From Bactericera cockerelli (lineage: Eukaryota; Arthropoda; Insecta; Hemiptera; Triozidae), in assembly GCA_024516035.1 (NCBI GenBank), contig CM044955.1, forward strand, positions 11,949,550 to 12,013,549: a DNA stretch of 64,000 bases. Reading direction: 5' to 3'. The notes under the pieces are model-generated. The model was not told where the DNA came from and did not search any database. It saw nothing but the letters and a program-made list of their open reading frames with translations. Every line of letters starts with the position of its first letter. The first letter of the stretch is position 1. Shown piece after piece: positions 18,986 to 31,900 of this stretch. The translations under genes and the position numbers were made by a program.

Positions 18986-20805
18986 GATTAGTGTACTGGT
19001 TCTGGATCATTTGTGAATTCTTACCTAGATTGTAGATCCTTATATCTATCATTTGTGAACTCGTATTTGGATTGTAGACCGAGATTTTGGATTGTATATA
19101 GATTATTCATGAACGTTTATTTGAATTGTAGTTATAGATTTTGTGCTTTTGCATTGGTTGTAAACATGTGAACATTTGTCTAAATTGTATTTAAATTATG
19201 TATGAATGCTTTTGTATATTATTGAAGACCTAGTACTGAAATGGATTTGGATTGATTATGTGAATTGTTTGAAGTGAAGACTGAGATATCCCCATGCTTT
19301 TTCGGAATTGAAAACTTGGATTTTGATTGATTTAGGTCTAGACTTGGGTTATGTGCTATACCGTTCTTCCCTGAATTTTCCACCTAGTGTTCCAAATTTC
19401 CCGTTCTCTTCCTTCAAGTTATTTAATAAAAATAATATACATACGTACACATTCCCCACCTACCAAATATCTGTATTGTGTTTTTCACATTTTATTCAGA
19501 GATTATGTCCTATAGATATTGCAGGTATTTGTTTTTTTTAGAAAAAAAAACCAATTAGATGCAAAAAGTATAGTAAAATCCATTTAAAATTATACGCAGT
19601 TTAAAGAAAATAAAACCATTTTCATTGTATATTATTGTTTTAAAAAAAAACTTTTTTTCTTCCGCTCTAGTCGGGCTTTTTTTGTTGTTCTAAATTGATA
19701 AACTCTATTACGATAAAATCTATGAGAAAGTATATTTGTATAGTTAGGTATGCAATGGGTCCAATACTCAATAGGGCTTATTGCAACTATAGAAGCCATA
19801 AATAAAAGTTGTTACCTTGTATAGCGGTCAATGGAGCTAACAAACATAACGATATAATTTAAAGTAATTCCTTCATGTATTATTTAATGTTTTGTTTTTC
19901 TTGTAGGTTTCAAATTGTAGTTTAAAGTCGTTTGCGCCGTACTTAATGTTCATTACTGTAGATTTGTTGATAATTGGTTTGTAGATATTAAACGCTAATT
20001 TTAGTTTTATTATGAATTAAATATTTAAAATGTGTATTTAAAAGTAAATACCTACATACAAGTTTTTTTAATGCAAAATAATCATTCTCTTTGAGTCAAC
20101 GAGAAATATATAATTTTAGGATAGTCAATACAAGTTATTCTTGCCGAAAATTGTGATCGTCATAAGTAGTATGTATTGTTCGTATGTAAATTCCTGTACA
20201 TTATTGTTTTAATCCCTCGAAAAGGTAATTTTTATTCTACCTCTTTCTTATTTGGCATTACCCACCGATATTTTTTACCTAATTTAATTACAATTCCTAA
20301 TGTTTACATTGAATAATTATACTCTTTAGTGGAAGGTAACCACCAGGCGAGGTTAATGCTCAAAGCATTTTCTACCACCTAAGCATTTTCTACCACTTTT
20401 ACATTGAAATGTCATTTATTCATATCAACATTATTCTAGTCATTACATACATAATTATACATCATTTACATATAACAAATTTACTTTATATATAGTTTAG
20501 ATGTAAATTTTATACGTAGAATGTTGCACATGTAGCAGTTGTGAGTACAACAACCTATTTCCATAGAGAAAAACTAAAATTGTGTCATCCTAACGTTTGT
20601 AGATTTTGCTGGCATATTTTCATCTCCTGATATTATAGGTGAAAATTTCCAGTTTATTTTATTTTTAATCAACCAATTTTATGGTTCAATTTTCATGTGG
20701 TAAGTTTATCTGTGTTATTAGAAATTATTTGTTTAGATCCGCTGGTAAAATTATTTGTTTACCACCTGTACTCTTGTACAGCCGTATTTATTTTTCTTCT
20801 CCCCT
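18986..20805 (+). other. RNF123 3' flank / probable 3' UTR, no gene seen
   Basis: AT-rich sequence with several AATAAA-like sites (for example near 19,425 and 19,800). I could not choose a cleavage site. A reverse SINE-C 3' end sits at about 20,318-20,400. Confidence 0.4.
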
Positions 20806-20953
20806 CCTCTCTCTCTCTTTCTCTCTCTCTCTCTTTCTCTCTCTCTCTCCCTCCCTCTCTCTCTCCCGCTCTCTCTCTCTCCCTCCCTCCCTTTCTCTCT
20901 CCCTCTCTCTCTCTCCCTCTCTCTCCCCCCTCTCTCTCTCTCCCTACCCCTCT

Positions 20954-21003
<50 letters not shown>

Positions 21004-21020
21004 CCTCTCTCCCTCTCTCC
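20806..21020. repeat. (CT)n-rich microsatellite, ~215 bp
   Basis: CTCTCT with CCCT interruptions. The open frames across it on both strands are Ser/Leu or Arg/Glu low-complexity artefacts. Confidence 0.95.
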
Positions 21021-21371
21021 CATCCCTTCATTTCATCGCCCGAAACGCTTGAAATTCCTCCTAATACATTTTCTTTTCTCAATATCTTCCTTCACCCCCC
21101 TTCTCTTATCATTTAGTTTTCCTAAATGATCAAACATATCAGCTGTGAAGTTTACTGTATTATGTCCTAGTCCTATGATAATTAAATACCAATAGAAATA
21201 AAAAAAGATTATTTTACCATTGAAATCTGTGTTTATTTTTCTTCCATTTATACCGGAGACAAGTTGGTATTCCACATGAGTCAGAGAAATCAAGCATTTG
21301 TACTCAAAGATCAACATTTATTTCTGTCTGGGTAGTGGGTATTTCTGTCTATTTTTACACGAAGTGTTTTT

Positions 21372-21545
21372 CATGTTCAAAGCATTTTCTACCACATAAC
21401 CCTCAGAGTCTTATTATTACGTGGTCACAAACTCAAATTAATGAAGAAAAATTCATGCACTGGGTGGGATTCGAACCAACGGACCCCTACGCTACCTGGA
21501 TTACTAGACTAGCGCGTTAACTACTTGACTACCAGTGCAACTTGA
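21372..21545 (-). mobile_element. SINE-C, reverse copy
   Basis: Reverse orientation: AAAGCATTTTCTACCACATA body, GGTGGGATTCGAACCAACGG box B region and CTTGACTACCAGTGCA head end. Confidence 0.8.
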
Positions 21546-21574
21546 ATTTACATCTAGGTCATTTGAGATGAGGG

Positions 21575-21782
21575 TTATTCACTCCATTCGTTACAAACTC
21601 ACAAACCAGCCACCCACATTCACCTCACACAGCCTGGGTTGGACCGGAAATTGCCAGCATCATGAGGGTTCTAATTTAAGTGGTCACCCACCAAGTTCTG
21701 ACATCAATGAAAGTTGCTTAGCTCTGGTGATGTGAACAGAAATGGTGTTTTTAATGTGCCATCGACCGCGCTGCTGGCTCTT
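21575..21782 (-). mobile_element. SINE-E (5S-derived), reverse copy
   Basis: Reverse orientation: shared body CTCACACAGCCTGGGTTGGA, then the 5S-like internal region (GGTCACCCACCAAGTTCTGA) and the head end GTGCCATCGACCGCGCTGC. Confidence 0.7.
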
Positions 21783-22496
21783 CCATTTTTTTCTAAGTTC
21801 TTATTTATATTTCTCTAACAAAAATGTCATTGTAAAAAAAAAACTAAATAATATTGAAGTGGTCATGTACCGTAAATATACAATACCTAACGGTATTTAT
21901 TATTATTGTACAGGTAGGTAGGTAGTAAGAATAGATGAATCAGATTTGCCCTCGCTAGTGAATGAGTAGGTAGGTATTAATTTACAAAAGGGATGACTCG
22001 TATTTTTTTTTATCAACCTGTATTTAAAGAGAGGACAATCCTCTATTTACATCAAAATGAATTCGTTGTTAAAAAAAAAAAAACAGATGAAATATCAAAC
22101 GAAAAGACACGTACCTAATTATTTTGAATGAAAAACACAACTATACTGGTATAACGGAAACTCGTTTGTTAGTCTATTTTCAGATAAATTGGACACCAAT
22201 GTACCTACCTGACTTCATAGAAATCTACTTCAAAACACAAAGTGTAAAATTAAAACATACTTACATATTTTATCTATTTATATTCAGTAAACATACAAAT
22301 GGAAGTGCAAACGCCCACAGCCAAACTCTTGCAAAGCATCCAGTTTATATTAATAATTATTTATGTAGAATAACAAAGATAATGCACCTGAAATAATTTA
22401 ATTAAACGGTTCCGGTTACACTTTCCCAGAGAGGCCTAGCTTTTTAATGGGTCGAAATCCCACTGCCCATGTTTTCCGGGTGTCTTTCAGAGATTT

Positions 22497-22735
22497 TTTT
22501 CTCAAGTCTCTCAAAAAAAGAAGAAGAAGAAGAAGAAGAAAAAAAAAAAAACAAGGGCAGTTTTTACATACCTGAAATTATGTTTTTTTATCGTAAACCT
22601 AAGAGATTTTTGTTTCCCAAGTCTCTCAAAAAAAGAAGACGAAAAAGAGAAAAAAAAAAAAATAGGATAAGGAAATTAAAAAAAAACAAGGGCAGTTTAA
22701 TATACCTAAAATTATGCGTTTGTATCGTAAACCTA
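22497..22735. repeat. Duplicated ~130-bp A-rich segment (3' flank of the secreted-protein gene)
   Basis: AAGTCTCTCAAAAAAAGAAG, (AAG)n/(A)n, ACAAGGGCAGTTT and ATCGTAAACCTAA occur twice in tandem. Confidence 0.75.
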
Positions 22736-22752
22736 AATAAAAACAAAAGTAA

Positions 22753-22946
22753 TCAAGCGGTGGCCATCTCATCAGCCCCGCACCTAGCGCCGCTTCCCAG
22801 GCCCGACCACAGCAGGTGCGGGTCATACAGGTTGCTGCGGCGCAAGTTCTGCCCGTCCGAGTATTGGACGAAGTTGCGGATCTTGTGGGAGGGTCTCTGG
22901 TGACGGAAGGCGTAGCCGGGGGGGATCTGCAGTGAGAGATCCTTGT
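22753..22946 (-). CDS. Secreted-protein gene, terminal exon (exon 4)
   Basis: The acceptor is gtgctttcag|acaagg and the stop TGA is at 22,755-22,753. The exon encodes KDLSLQIPPGYAFRHQRPSH, KIRNFVQYSDGQNLRRSNLY and DPHLLWSGLGSGARCGADEM. It is GC-rich against an AT-rich surround. Confidence 0.8.
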
Positions 22947-25900
22947 CTGAAAGCACAAGCACCGATGTAGGTAAGTTAGCTATGCTAGACTTCCTTAGTC
23001 AGCAGCCCCACTATCTGGTTAACCGGCAGCACCAGAGGTTATAAATATAAGTGCTGCCTTGATTCGATAGCTCATTCCATCATTCCATTCTAGATTCATA
23101 GCCTTCAGCATTGTGCTGATTGTCTATCGAAATTTAACTTACGAAATACGGGCATTGAGCGCGTATTCTCGAAGTTCAGCTCAGTTCAGCTCTTATTGAT
23201 TTTTAATATTATTACCTTATTATAATAAGTATTTCTAATATATTTCTTACAATAAATATTCAATAAACTATCTACCCACGTACTATTTCGTTTAACCCAA
23301 ACGGGTCTTAAATTATTTTCCGAACATTTTTTTCTTAATATAGTGTTGTGAGTCAAACACATTTAAGTAGCGGCTCACACCTATATAAGTGGTATAGATT
23401 TCCGATGGAGAGGGTTCAGAATCAAAAACCGGGCACGAAAGTACAAATTCCTCACTTATATAATAATAATAATACTCTTTAGTGGAAGGTAACCACCAGG
23501 CGAGGTTAATGTTCAAAGCATTTTCTACCCCCTCAGAGTCTTCTTATTATGTGGTCACAAACTCAAATTAATGAGTAAAAATTCATACACCTCTCTCAAG
23601 TAATTAGATTTAATTACAAGAACATTCCACCAAGGTTTTTCTTCGTTTACTTTTTTTTTTACCTATGCTGGTGAGTGCAAGTACAGAATATACAAGTCAA
23701 TACCTACTGTGTTTATCTTTAAAGAATTCAAGAAGCATTTTACTCTCACAGTTTAAACAAAGTTTCATTAATAAAATTGATGTTCTTTCCTCTTTGACTG
23801 TTCAACTCTCACTTATGGCTCTACTGATGTCATATTAGTTACACACTCTTGTTTTGTACCCATAGAGAAAAGTTCTCTCCAGCGGAAAGTGTTTAAGCTA
23901 GCTCGAATCTGATTACACCAATCGACGCGGCGTAAAATTTCACAGCAGGAAGAAAAAAAACGACTTTCGAAAAATCACGAAAGATAACCCTTAACCCCTA
24001 CTGGTTTCAAGCGACGATATGTAAATAAAAAAGCATATTCCGATCAGACAATTTTTTAAAAGTTTTTAATATAACTTTTTTCGTGATGATAATAATTTCT
24101 CATGCATGATTTGTTTTCACATTAATAAAACTAAAAAAAAAAAAACTGTACCGTTCAAGTTTCCTGACACATGTTAATTTAAAATAACAATGTGTGTAGG
24201 TTAAATGAAATGTCTCTGGAATATAATTATAATGAGTTTCTCACCTCTCTTCACAGACACTGGGTACCTACACACTTTTCACTTAATTTATGGACTTCAT
24301 TATTTTTAATACAATGTTCATTTTATTAATTAATTATTAGTAGCCTCACTTCCCCACTTCAATTTTCAAACTGCAATGCTCAATAGAATACATGATTGAT
24401 TTTAAAATTTGTTCCTGTGGATCAACTATTACGGATAAAGTGCTAGTTTTATCTATGATGTACTTTGTTCAACTACTTTTTTTCGTATAAATTATATGTA
24501 TATGGTTTGTTGAAAGTATAAAGTAGTTGCACGAAGTACATTTGGTTGTATAGTAAAGTTCACAATTTAAAATGTCTGTTACAACACAATTTTAATACTT
24601 TATCAATTTGGTAACCATCAACTAGGTACGAAAACTTCACAATGAATGAGATTTTTATTTCAATTAAATACAAAGAAAGTTCTTGGTATTTCCACAAATT
24701 AAATCAAGCATTTCTACGGCAGAACAGATTTAACACTGAACACTTTCTCATCTTTGACATTTTACTCATTAATTGAAACATGCAAATTAATGAACTTCTA
24801 ATTAAATTTTAATCAACAAAACTGCAAACAAGAATATATTTTCTCCAGATCCCGAGTTCTCATCAAATAAAGCTAAAAAGGTAGGAGTGTGTCTCGAGTT
24901 GAAATTGTTCGTGTGAGAAGTTAAGTAGGGAATGGGTGCAAATTGCAAAATATATAATATAGCAATTCCAAATTAAAACGATCAAAGGGAACTATCAGTC
25001 CGCTTACACTTACACATACAAGTGGCAAACGTACCTACAATAATATATGAATAGATTTAATTTACAACACATGTTTGGAAAAGTATATAAATGTACTTAT
25101 CTATGAATGAAATGAGCGAAAATTTGAAATTTCGCATTGAGCATTATACTGTGAAGGTAATAATAATAATAGGTATCGCTTAATTTATACTGACCGATTA
25201 AGACTATTAAAGTCCCATTATTCCAGCAGTAAACCCAAGACATATTATTATGTCGTAAAAAACCTAAATGGGAGGATAACTTGTCATGTCCCGGCTGGGT
25301 TCCGAACCCACGACATCTGGATTCTCTTGGTTCACAGAGCGCCACCTTTACCACTGAGCTATCGGGACAGACAAAATGAGAATTTCTTTGAAAATCCGAA
25401 TTGAAAACTTCACACTTGGTAAATGTACCGTATTTTTTTACATTGCAAGCTCTGATAATTAATTTAATTAAATAATTAGTAAGGCGTTAGGACGGGATTT
25501 TCGGGCACCTAGCCGTGAAATGTGGAAGTGGGAGTGCCAGAACCTATTTCGGATCTCACCTGGTTATGTTTACTTACTGGTGATTTTCTTACCAGCACCT
25601 ACCAACTAAAACCTCCCAAGCCAGCGTCGATGGCATGTTGAATACACCGGTTCCCTTCAGAACACCGAAGTTAAGCGACATCCAGCGAGGTTAAGACTTG
25701 GATGGGTGACCATTCAAATTCTAATTCTCGTGACGCTGGCTTTTCCCGGCCCCACTCAGGCTGGGTGAGGTCAATGTGAGTAGCAGGTTTGTGAGTTTCC
25801 TGCGAATGGAGGGTAAAACCCCCGTCGTGATATGACCATGGCAGTTGAAAGCGACGTTAAACCCCACTTAAAAAAAAAAAAAAAAAACCTCCCTGGAGTA

Positions 25901-28900
25901 TGACCACCCAGTATAGGAAAATCGCCCTGGAACCGCGTGAGCATTTCATCAAGTGCCAGAACCTAACAACCTCAACAATGAGGAAGATAAGGAACAAAGC
26001 CGATCCCAAGCAACTTTGGGAAAAGGCAAAGTAAAAGAAGAAGAAATAGTCAGCTCTTCAGTCAACGGAGTGACACGTCAAGTGGTTTTATCACTACACT
26101 GCGAGAAATTCAACATACCTACATAGGTACTTGAAATTATTGAAAGACAACAATACCCACACGTCCTCCTCTTGTCAGCAGTAACTCTTCAGAATTCATC
26201 TCGAGTAGACCTTTTGTTTAAGTGATGTTGTCTCCTAAATATCATCTTTGACTTATCCAAAATATCAGTAAGTATAAGTAGTGCTTTATTTTAGACTGTC
26301 AGCGCAAGACAGGTAGTCCCATTATGCCAAATATGTGCCAAGTTTTCATGTTTACGATTTATTTCAAAACTAAAACTTATTTCTACACGCTATGCTTATA
26401 GTTTCAATTCATTTTTAAAGACACAGACCCAAGATAATCATTACTCATCGCAAATAAACGCATCAGGGATAAGACAAATATGAATGAAAACATTACAAAG
26501 GAAGGAGAAAAGTGAAATAACAAAAACCATGATAAGATGAACAAAGTTTGACACTTTGGACGGATCTTTTTCTATTTTTACACACCGTTTGTATTTTTTT
26601 TTTCTTTTGTGTAAATGAAACTCGCAGGTCGGAAAAAATAATCAAGTATTTCCAACAGTATTTACAGAATACAGTTTTCATATCCTATTTCAGAGTATAA
26701 ATAAATAAAAAATGTTTGAACATAGAAACTTTACTGAAGTTCTGCAACCACGCGCTACAAAAGAGCCATTTTTATTGAATATCCTCTCTTTTTTTAGTTT
26801 TCTGTCTGAATTTGACAGGTAGAGATAAACAAAATCTCTCACATCAAAACAAAGCTGGCTAACTCACCTTTTTATTTTCAGCAAATCTCCACCCACATTT
26901 GTCAATGTGGGGAGCCCCTAACAGATCGCCATATTGTTATTAATTGCCAATTGCTAGACAATATTAGAAGAGGATTGCCTTGCATTTCCAGTCTGTCCCG
27001 GTAGCTCAGTGGTAAAGGCGGCACTCTGTGAATCCAGAGATTCCAGAGGTCGTGGGTTCGAAACCCAGCCAGGACATGACAAGTTATCCTCCCCATTTGG
27101 GATTTTTACCACATAATAATGCGTCTTGGGCTTTCTGCTGGAATAATGGGGCATAATAGTCCTAATCGGGCAGTATAAATAAGGCGATATTATTATTATT
27201 CCTTACTGTCGGACGACTCTTCCGATACCGATTAATTAATTCACCTTCTAAAATAGGTGAATGTATTTCACAAAAAATTAAAATCTAAGGGATCAGCACG
27301 AACAACAGGTGAAAGACCTTGATAAAATGCTGTGAGAGAAAGAAAGAAAAAGAGCAAAGAACCGTTTAAAAAAAGGGTTTGGTGGAAGAGATTGCCATAG
27401 GCAATAACCCGTTTAGTTAGGACATATGTATATATTTTTCTTGTTTATATTAATTTTGTGAATTTTGTATTTTAATTATTACCATTATTTGTTTGTATAT
27501 ATATGTTCTTCTAATAAAGAGTTTCATAATAATAAAATAGTATTCGAAAAATACGAAATAAGTACTAGATATAGATATGCCTCATGACAAACTATTGAAA
27601 GTTATAGGTAGATAAATTAAAACCTGAATCTAAACACAGAAAATTATTTCATTTACACTGTTCACTTTAATAGTAGTATCTAGTAGTAGCATCTTAGAAT
27701 AGTATTTAAAATAATAATATAATATTGTATCTCGATGTTTTTCTCTTATGTACTGTAAAGTAAACTATCCTCAATTTGAGAATATTATTAATAAATAAAA
27801 AAAATAAAAGAAATCTCCACGTAGTTAAATTTTTCACTCACCCAAGAAGTTGGTGTTTTCCTTCTTTTGATCTCGGGGCTCCTCAAGGGCGTCCATGTTG
27901 TTTTGCAGGGTATCGAAAAATCCTTTCATGTCACTTAAGACACCTGAAACAGATCACGGAGTCTTATTAATGCCGGGTACCTGACTTCAGTAGCTCAATA
28001 CATAGGGTAGCGGGTCTTATTAGTGGCGAGTACCTGACTTCAGTAGCTCAATACATAGGGTAGCGGGTCTTATTAGTGGCGAGTACCTGACTTCAGTAGC
28101 TCAATACATAGGGTAGCGGGTCTAATTAGAGAGTACCTGACTTCAGAAGCTCAATACATAGGGTAGCGGGTCTTGTTAGAGGGTATCTGACTTCAGTAGA
28201 TCAATACATAGGGTAGCGGGTCTAATTAGAGAGTACCTGACCTCAATAGCTCGATACATAGGGTAGCGGGTCTTATTAGTGGCGAGTACCTGACTTCAGT
28301 AGCTCAATACATAGGGTAGCGGGTCTTATTAGGGGCGGGTACCTGACTTCAGTAGTCTCAATACGTAGGGTAGCGGGGTCTTATTAGTGGCGGGTATCTG
28401 ACTTCAGAAGCTCGATTCATAGAGAAGCGGACTCGTAACCTGGTTCGAGTTCCAATTTGGAAAAATATTTTAAAAACACTAAATCGAGTAATTTTCTGAC
28501 ATCATGATTGTGATTCACACAAACTATGTTAACTATACTGGCTGGCTGTATGGAGTGGCTTTGCCAACCAATGCCAAAAAAAACTATACTGGCAAGTAAG
28601 AACTAAGTACAGTGTACACTCCAATAACCTTTTGTTAAGTGCATAATGAATAAATTGACCATCACCTATCTGACTTTATTACATGCATCTAATAGCCACA
28701 TTCAAAGATAACAGACAGTCACACTCTAGACTTCCTGCACTTGTCTACATAATTATTTTAAAAAAATAATTGAATTTGTATGCGCGCCTGCTAATTTGTT
28801 GTGTATGCAATGTGATATGCACTACACAAAAATCGTCTTTTTCAAATTAAATTTAGTTTAAAAATATGTAATTAGATGAGATCAATTAATGAAATTACAA

Positions 28901-31900
28901 CTACTGATAGGTAAGTAAAGATATTAAAAAAGATGTTTTTCCATTCTCCCAGCCGGTAGGTTGCAGATCGAACCTGTCGCAAAAATAGCCTTTCGAAATA
29001 TTGGAGAAAAATTATTTAATGTTATTTAAAAACAATCTAGCCCATGGATCCGTTAAATGTGAATCGTCGGACCCTTTTCAATGCTTGTGGTTTTTCCTCA
29101 TTTATTGGAGTATGTAACCACATAATAATAAGTAGGAAGACTCTGAGGGTTAGGTGGTAGAATATGGAAGAACATAATTTCTAATTTTAGAAATTTATCG
29201 GAAGTAATGAAGAAAAGTAAGACAAATAATTCATGCTCAAGTCTACATAAAATTGTGCAACTAATGTTATATGAAGTGATAACTTAGTCTGCTCCAAAAG
29301 TTTTTAAACTTCGAAACTGAATTTAATAAATAATAAATTTGTATCCTCAAAGAGTTTATGAGAGTAGGTAGAGTTTAAATTAAAAAGAGTAGAGATTAAG
29401 ATTTTAGGGAATTTGAGAGAAAATCTGGGGGCGCAAGTCTAGGACCGAAAAGTTTCCGGCGAGGTCAAGGTGTACACACCTACACTAATGAAAGGAGTTA
29501 GAATGGCCTCAGCTCTCTTACCGAGGCCCAACCACTTCATATCTTCTGCGTCCTTGCTGCTGTGATAGGGGCCTAAATCATCCAAACTTCTCCTGGTGGG
29601 AGGCCGAAGAAGCACAAGGCCATTGGAAGATTTCCATACCGAGCTGTCTTCACTGTTATCCAAGATGGCATCTGTAAGAAGAAAGAAATTTTTCTTGTAT
29701 TTTTTTTTCTCAATGTTTATAGGACATTAAAAATTATAGGTACAAACAATTAGTTAGAAACAAATAGAGAAATAGAAAACGAGAAGTTTTTGTACACAGA
29801 TGTCCTAACTAAAGGACGGGGTTATTACCTTTGACAATCTCTTCCATCCAACCCATATGCCTATTTGCCTAACCCTAGTGAACGATTTTGGTTTAGAATT
29901 TAACTAAATTTGTACTTTCTATACCTTACACTCTGCCGCGTTGTCTTTTTCTTTGTATAGAGCGTTCTTCACACATCGGCCGAGGTGTTTGATTAAAATT
30001 CTACACATTTTTTGCACAAATAATTTCTTCCGACTTGACTTCCGAAGATACTTATATACTTACAAATATTGAATGATATCAAAAGAGTTAGGTAATAATT
30101 ATGCCACCACTGAATACTATTATTATTATACCTAGTTACTACTCACACTGAATACTACTCACACACCACTGAATACTACTCACCCATTTTAAGTAGTTCT
30201 TTATAATGGCTTATAAAGAAAAGTCCAAGTCCTCATGATGGTTGATCGCACATAGAAATATGTCGTTCAGGACAAGCCAACTTTGAAATAAAGTTGACTG
30301 CAGACCATCACTCACCCCTCCAGCTGTAGCCAAGCTGGCTACAACAACAACTACTCACACCTAGTCATTAATAATTATTGGTAATCACAAGGCTGTGTCA
30401 ACCTCGAGCAGTTTTCGTCCTGAACTTTTACAACACCGACTTCTAAGCCAAAGTATGTCAAACATTTTTCTTTTTTGCTGGGAGTTGAACCCAAGAACTC
30501 TCCATATACATTATGGCTCTTTGAACTGTGGAGTTAGTAATGAAATTTGAAATACTGTTGGTTCGATAAATGATAAAAAGAAAATATTAATTTAATGTAG
30601 AGACAAGTGTAGGTATTTTTTTTTTTAACAACAGTTTCGATTGCTTTCTAAACTTTGCGGGGGTATTCATTAGTTTCATAATTATTATGTATGAGAAGTT
30701 ACCATACGAGGCGAAGAGTGAATACAATGTTACACACCATTAAATTAACAAGGGTCATTAATATTCTATAGGTAATTATTATTCGTGAGCTACATAATAC
30801 TTATAATTATTCTCCTCGAGTTTTCAGCTTGTCTTTCTGAAGTAGGTTCATACGTTACCTACACAATCCGTTGGGACATGAGTTTTTTTTTAATGAAAAT
30901 ATCGATCTTCATTTTTGTAATTTTGTTTACTGACCAGAGCTCATTTCTAAGCAGTATTGTTCTTTCCACACTATAATGACTATGAGCATGTTCTTTTTTT
31001 AAATTATTATTATCATTACTTCAAGCGGTATCACAGCAGGACTCCTGAATATCCCTGATCACATCATTTTCCTAGGTAAAACAATTCTTGATCGTGATAT
31101 TGCCACTTATCGCTGTCCATACAAAAAGCTATAGATTTTTTCCTTCAAATTTTCCTTTACACTCATCTTAAAAGCCAAATAAAAATGGCTCAGGATGGGA
31201 CTTCTGTATACATAAAAAAAGAAAAATAAAACAAATGATTTATTATTATAATCAAAACCCGAAAAGAACTGAAGCTGCTAAGATTCATATCCAAGTTAGC
31301 TGAGCGTATAACCAGGTCAGATAATATTTTTTTTATTTTAAGAAGTATAACTAATGTTCTATTTTTTTTAATATATAAAAGCTTGTTCCGGGGACCGTCC
31401 TTCCGGAAGGGAACCGAGGATGCAAGAAGCATTTCCTCTTTGAATGGCTAGACCAATTTTTTGGTATAGAAAATGATTGGAACGGGAATCACCCGTTATT
31501 CCAATCAATTTCTTTCCCAAATGGTCTAACCATTTCTTAGATAATAAATACCTGGGTGTAAGCCGAGCTACCTGGTACTCTTTAGGGAACATTTCTTCTT
31601 ATTATTAAGGGTTATATCGGGCCGCGAGGGCCCAAAATTTCCACAAACCAGTTTTTTTTTGTGCATGGGTTTCACAGTAATTTCTTGTGCCTTCATTCAA
31701 GAGGCTTGCGCGATTTATGGTTCCCTGGTTGGTGGCTCCCGAAACAATACTTTTTTACAGGATTGGGGTGTAAACCCAATATCAATCTTTAAACTGTATG
31801 GTCATGTCACAAAACTTTTGGTCGAAATCGGCAGCACTCTGCGGCCGCAGGGCCGTTCCTCTGGATTGGTCAAATATACAAAAATAATTAGAGAACAACA

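Noticed and set aside
19308..19541. 77-codon frame in the RNF123 3' flank
   Set aside because: AT-rich, no conserved character, located in the probable 3' UTR.
20681..21129. Several overlapping open frames rich in Ser/Leu or Arg/Glu
   Set aside because: They are translations of the (CT)n microsatellite in different frames and strands.
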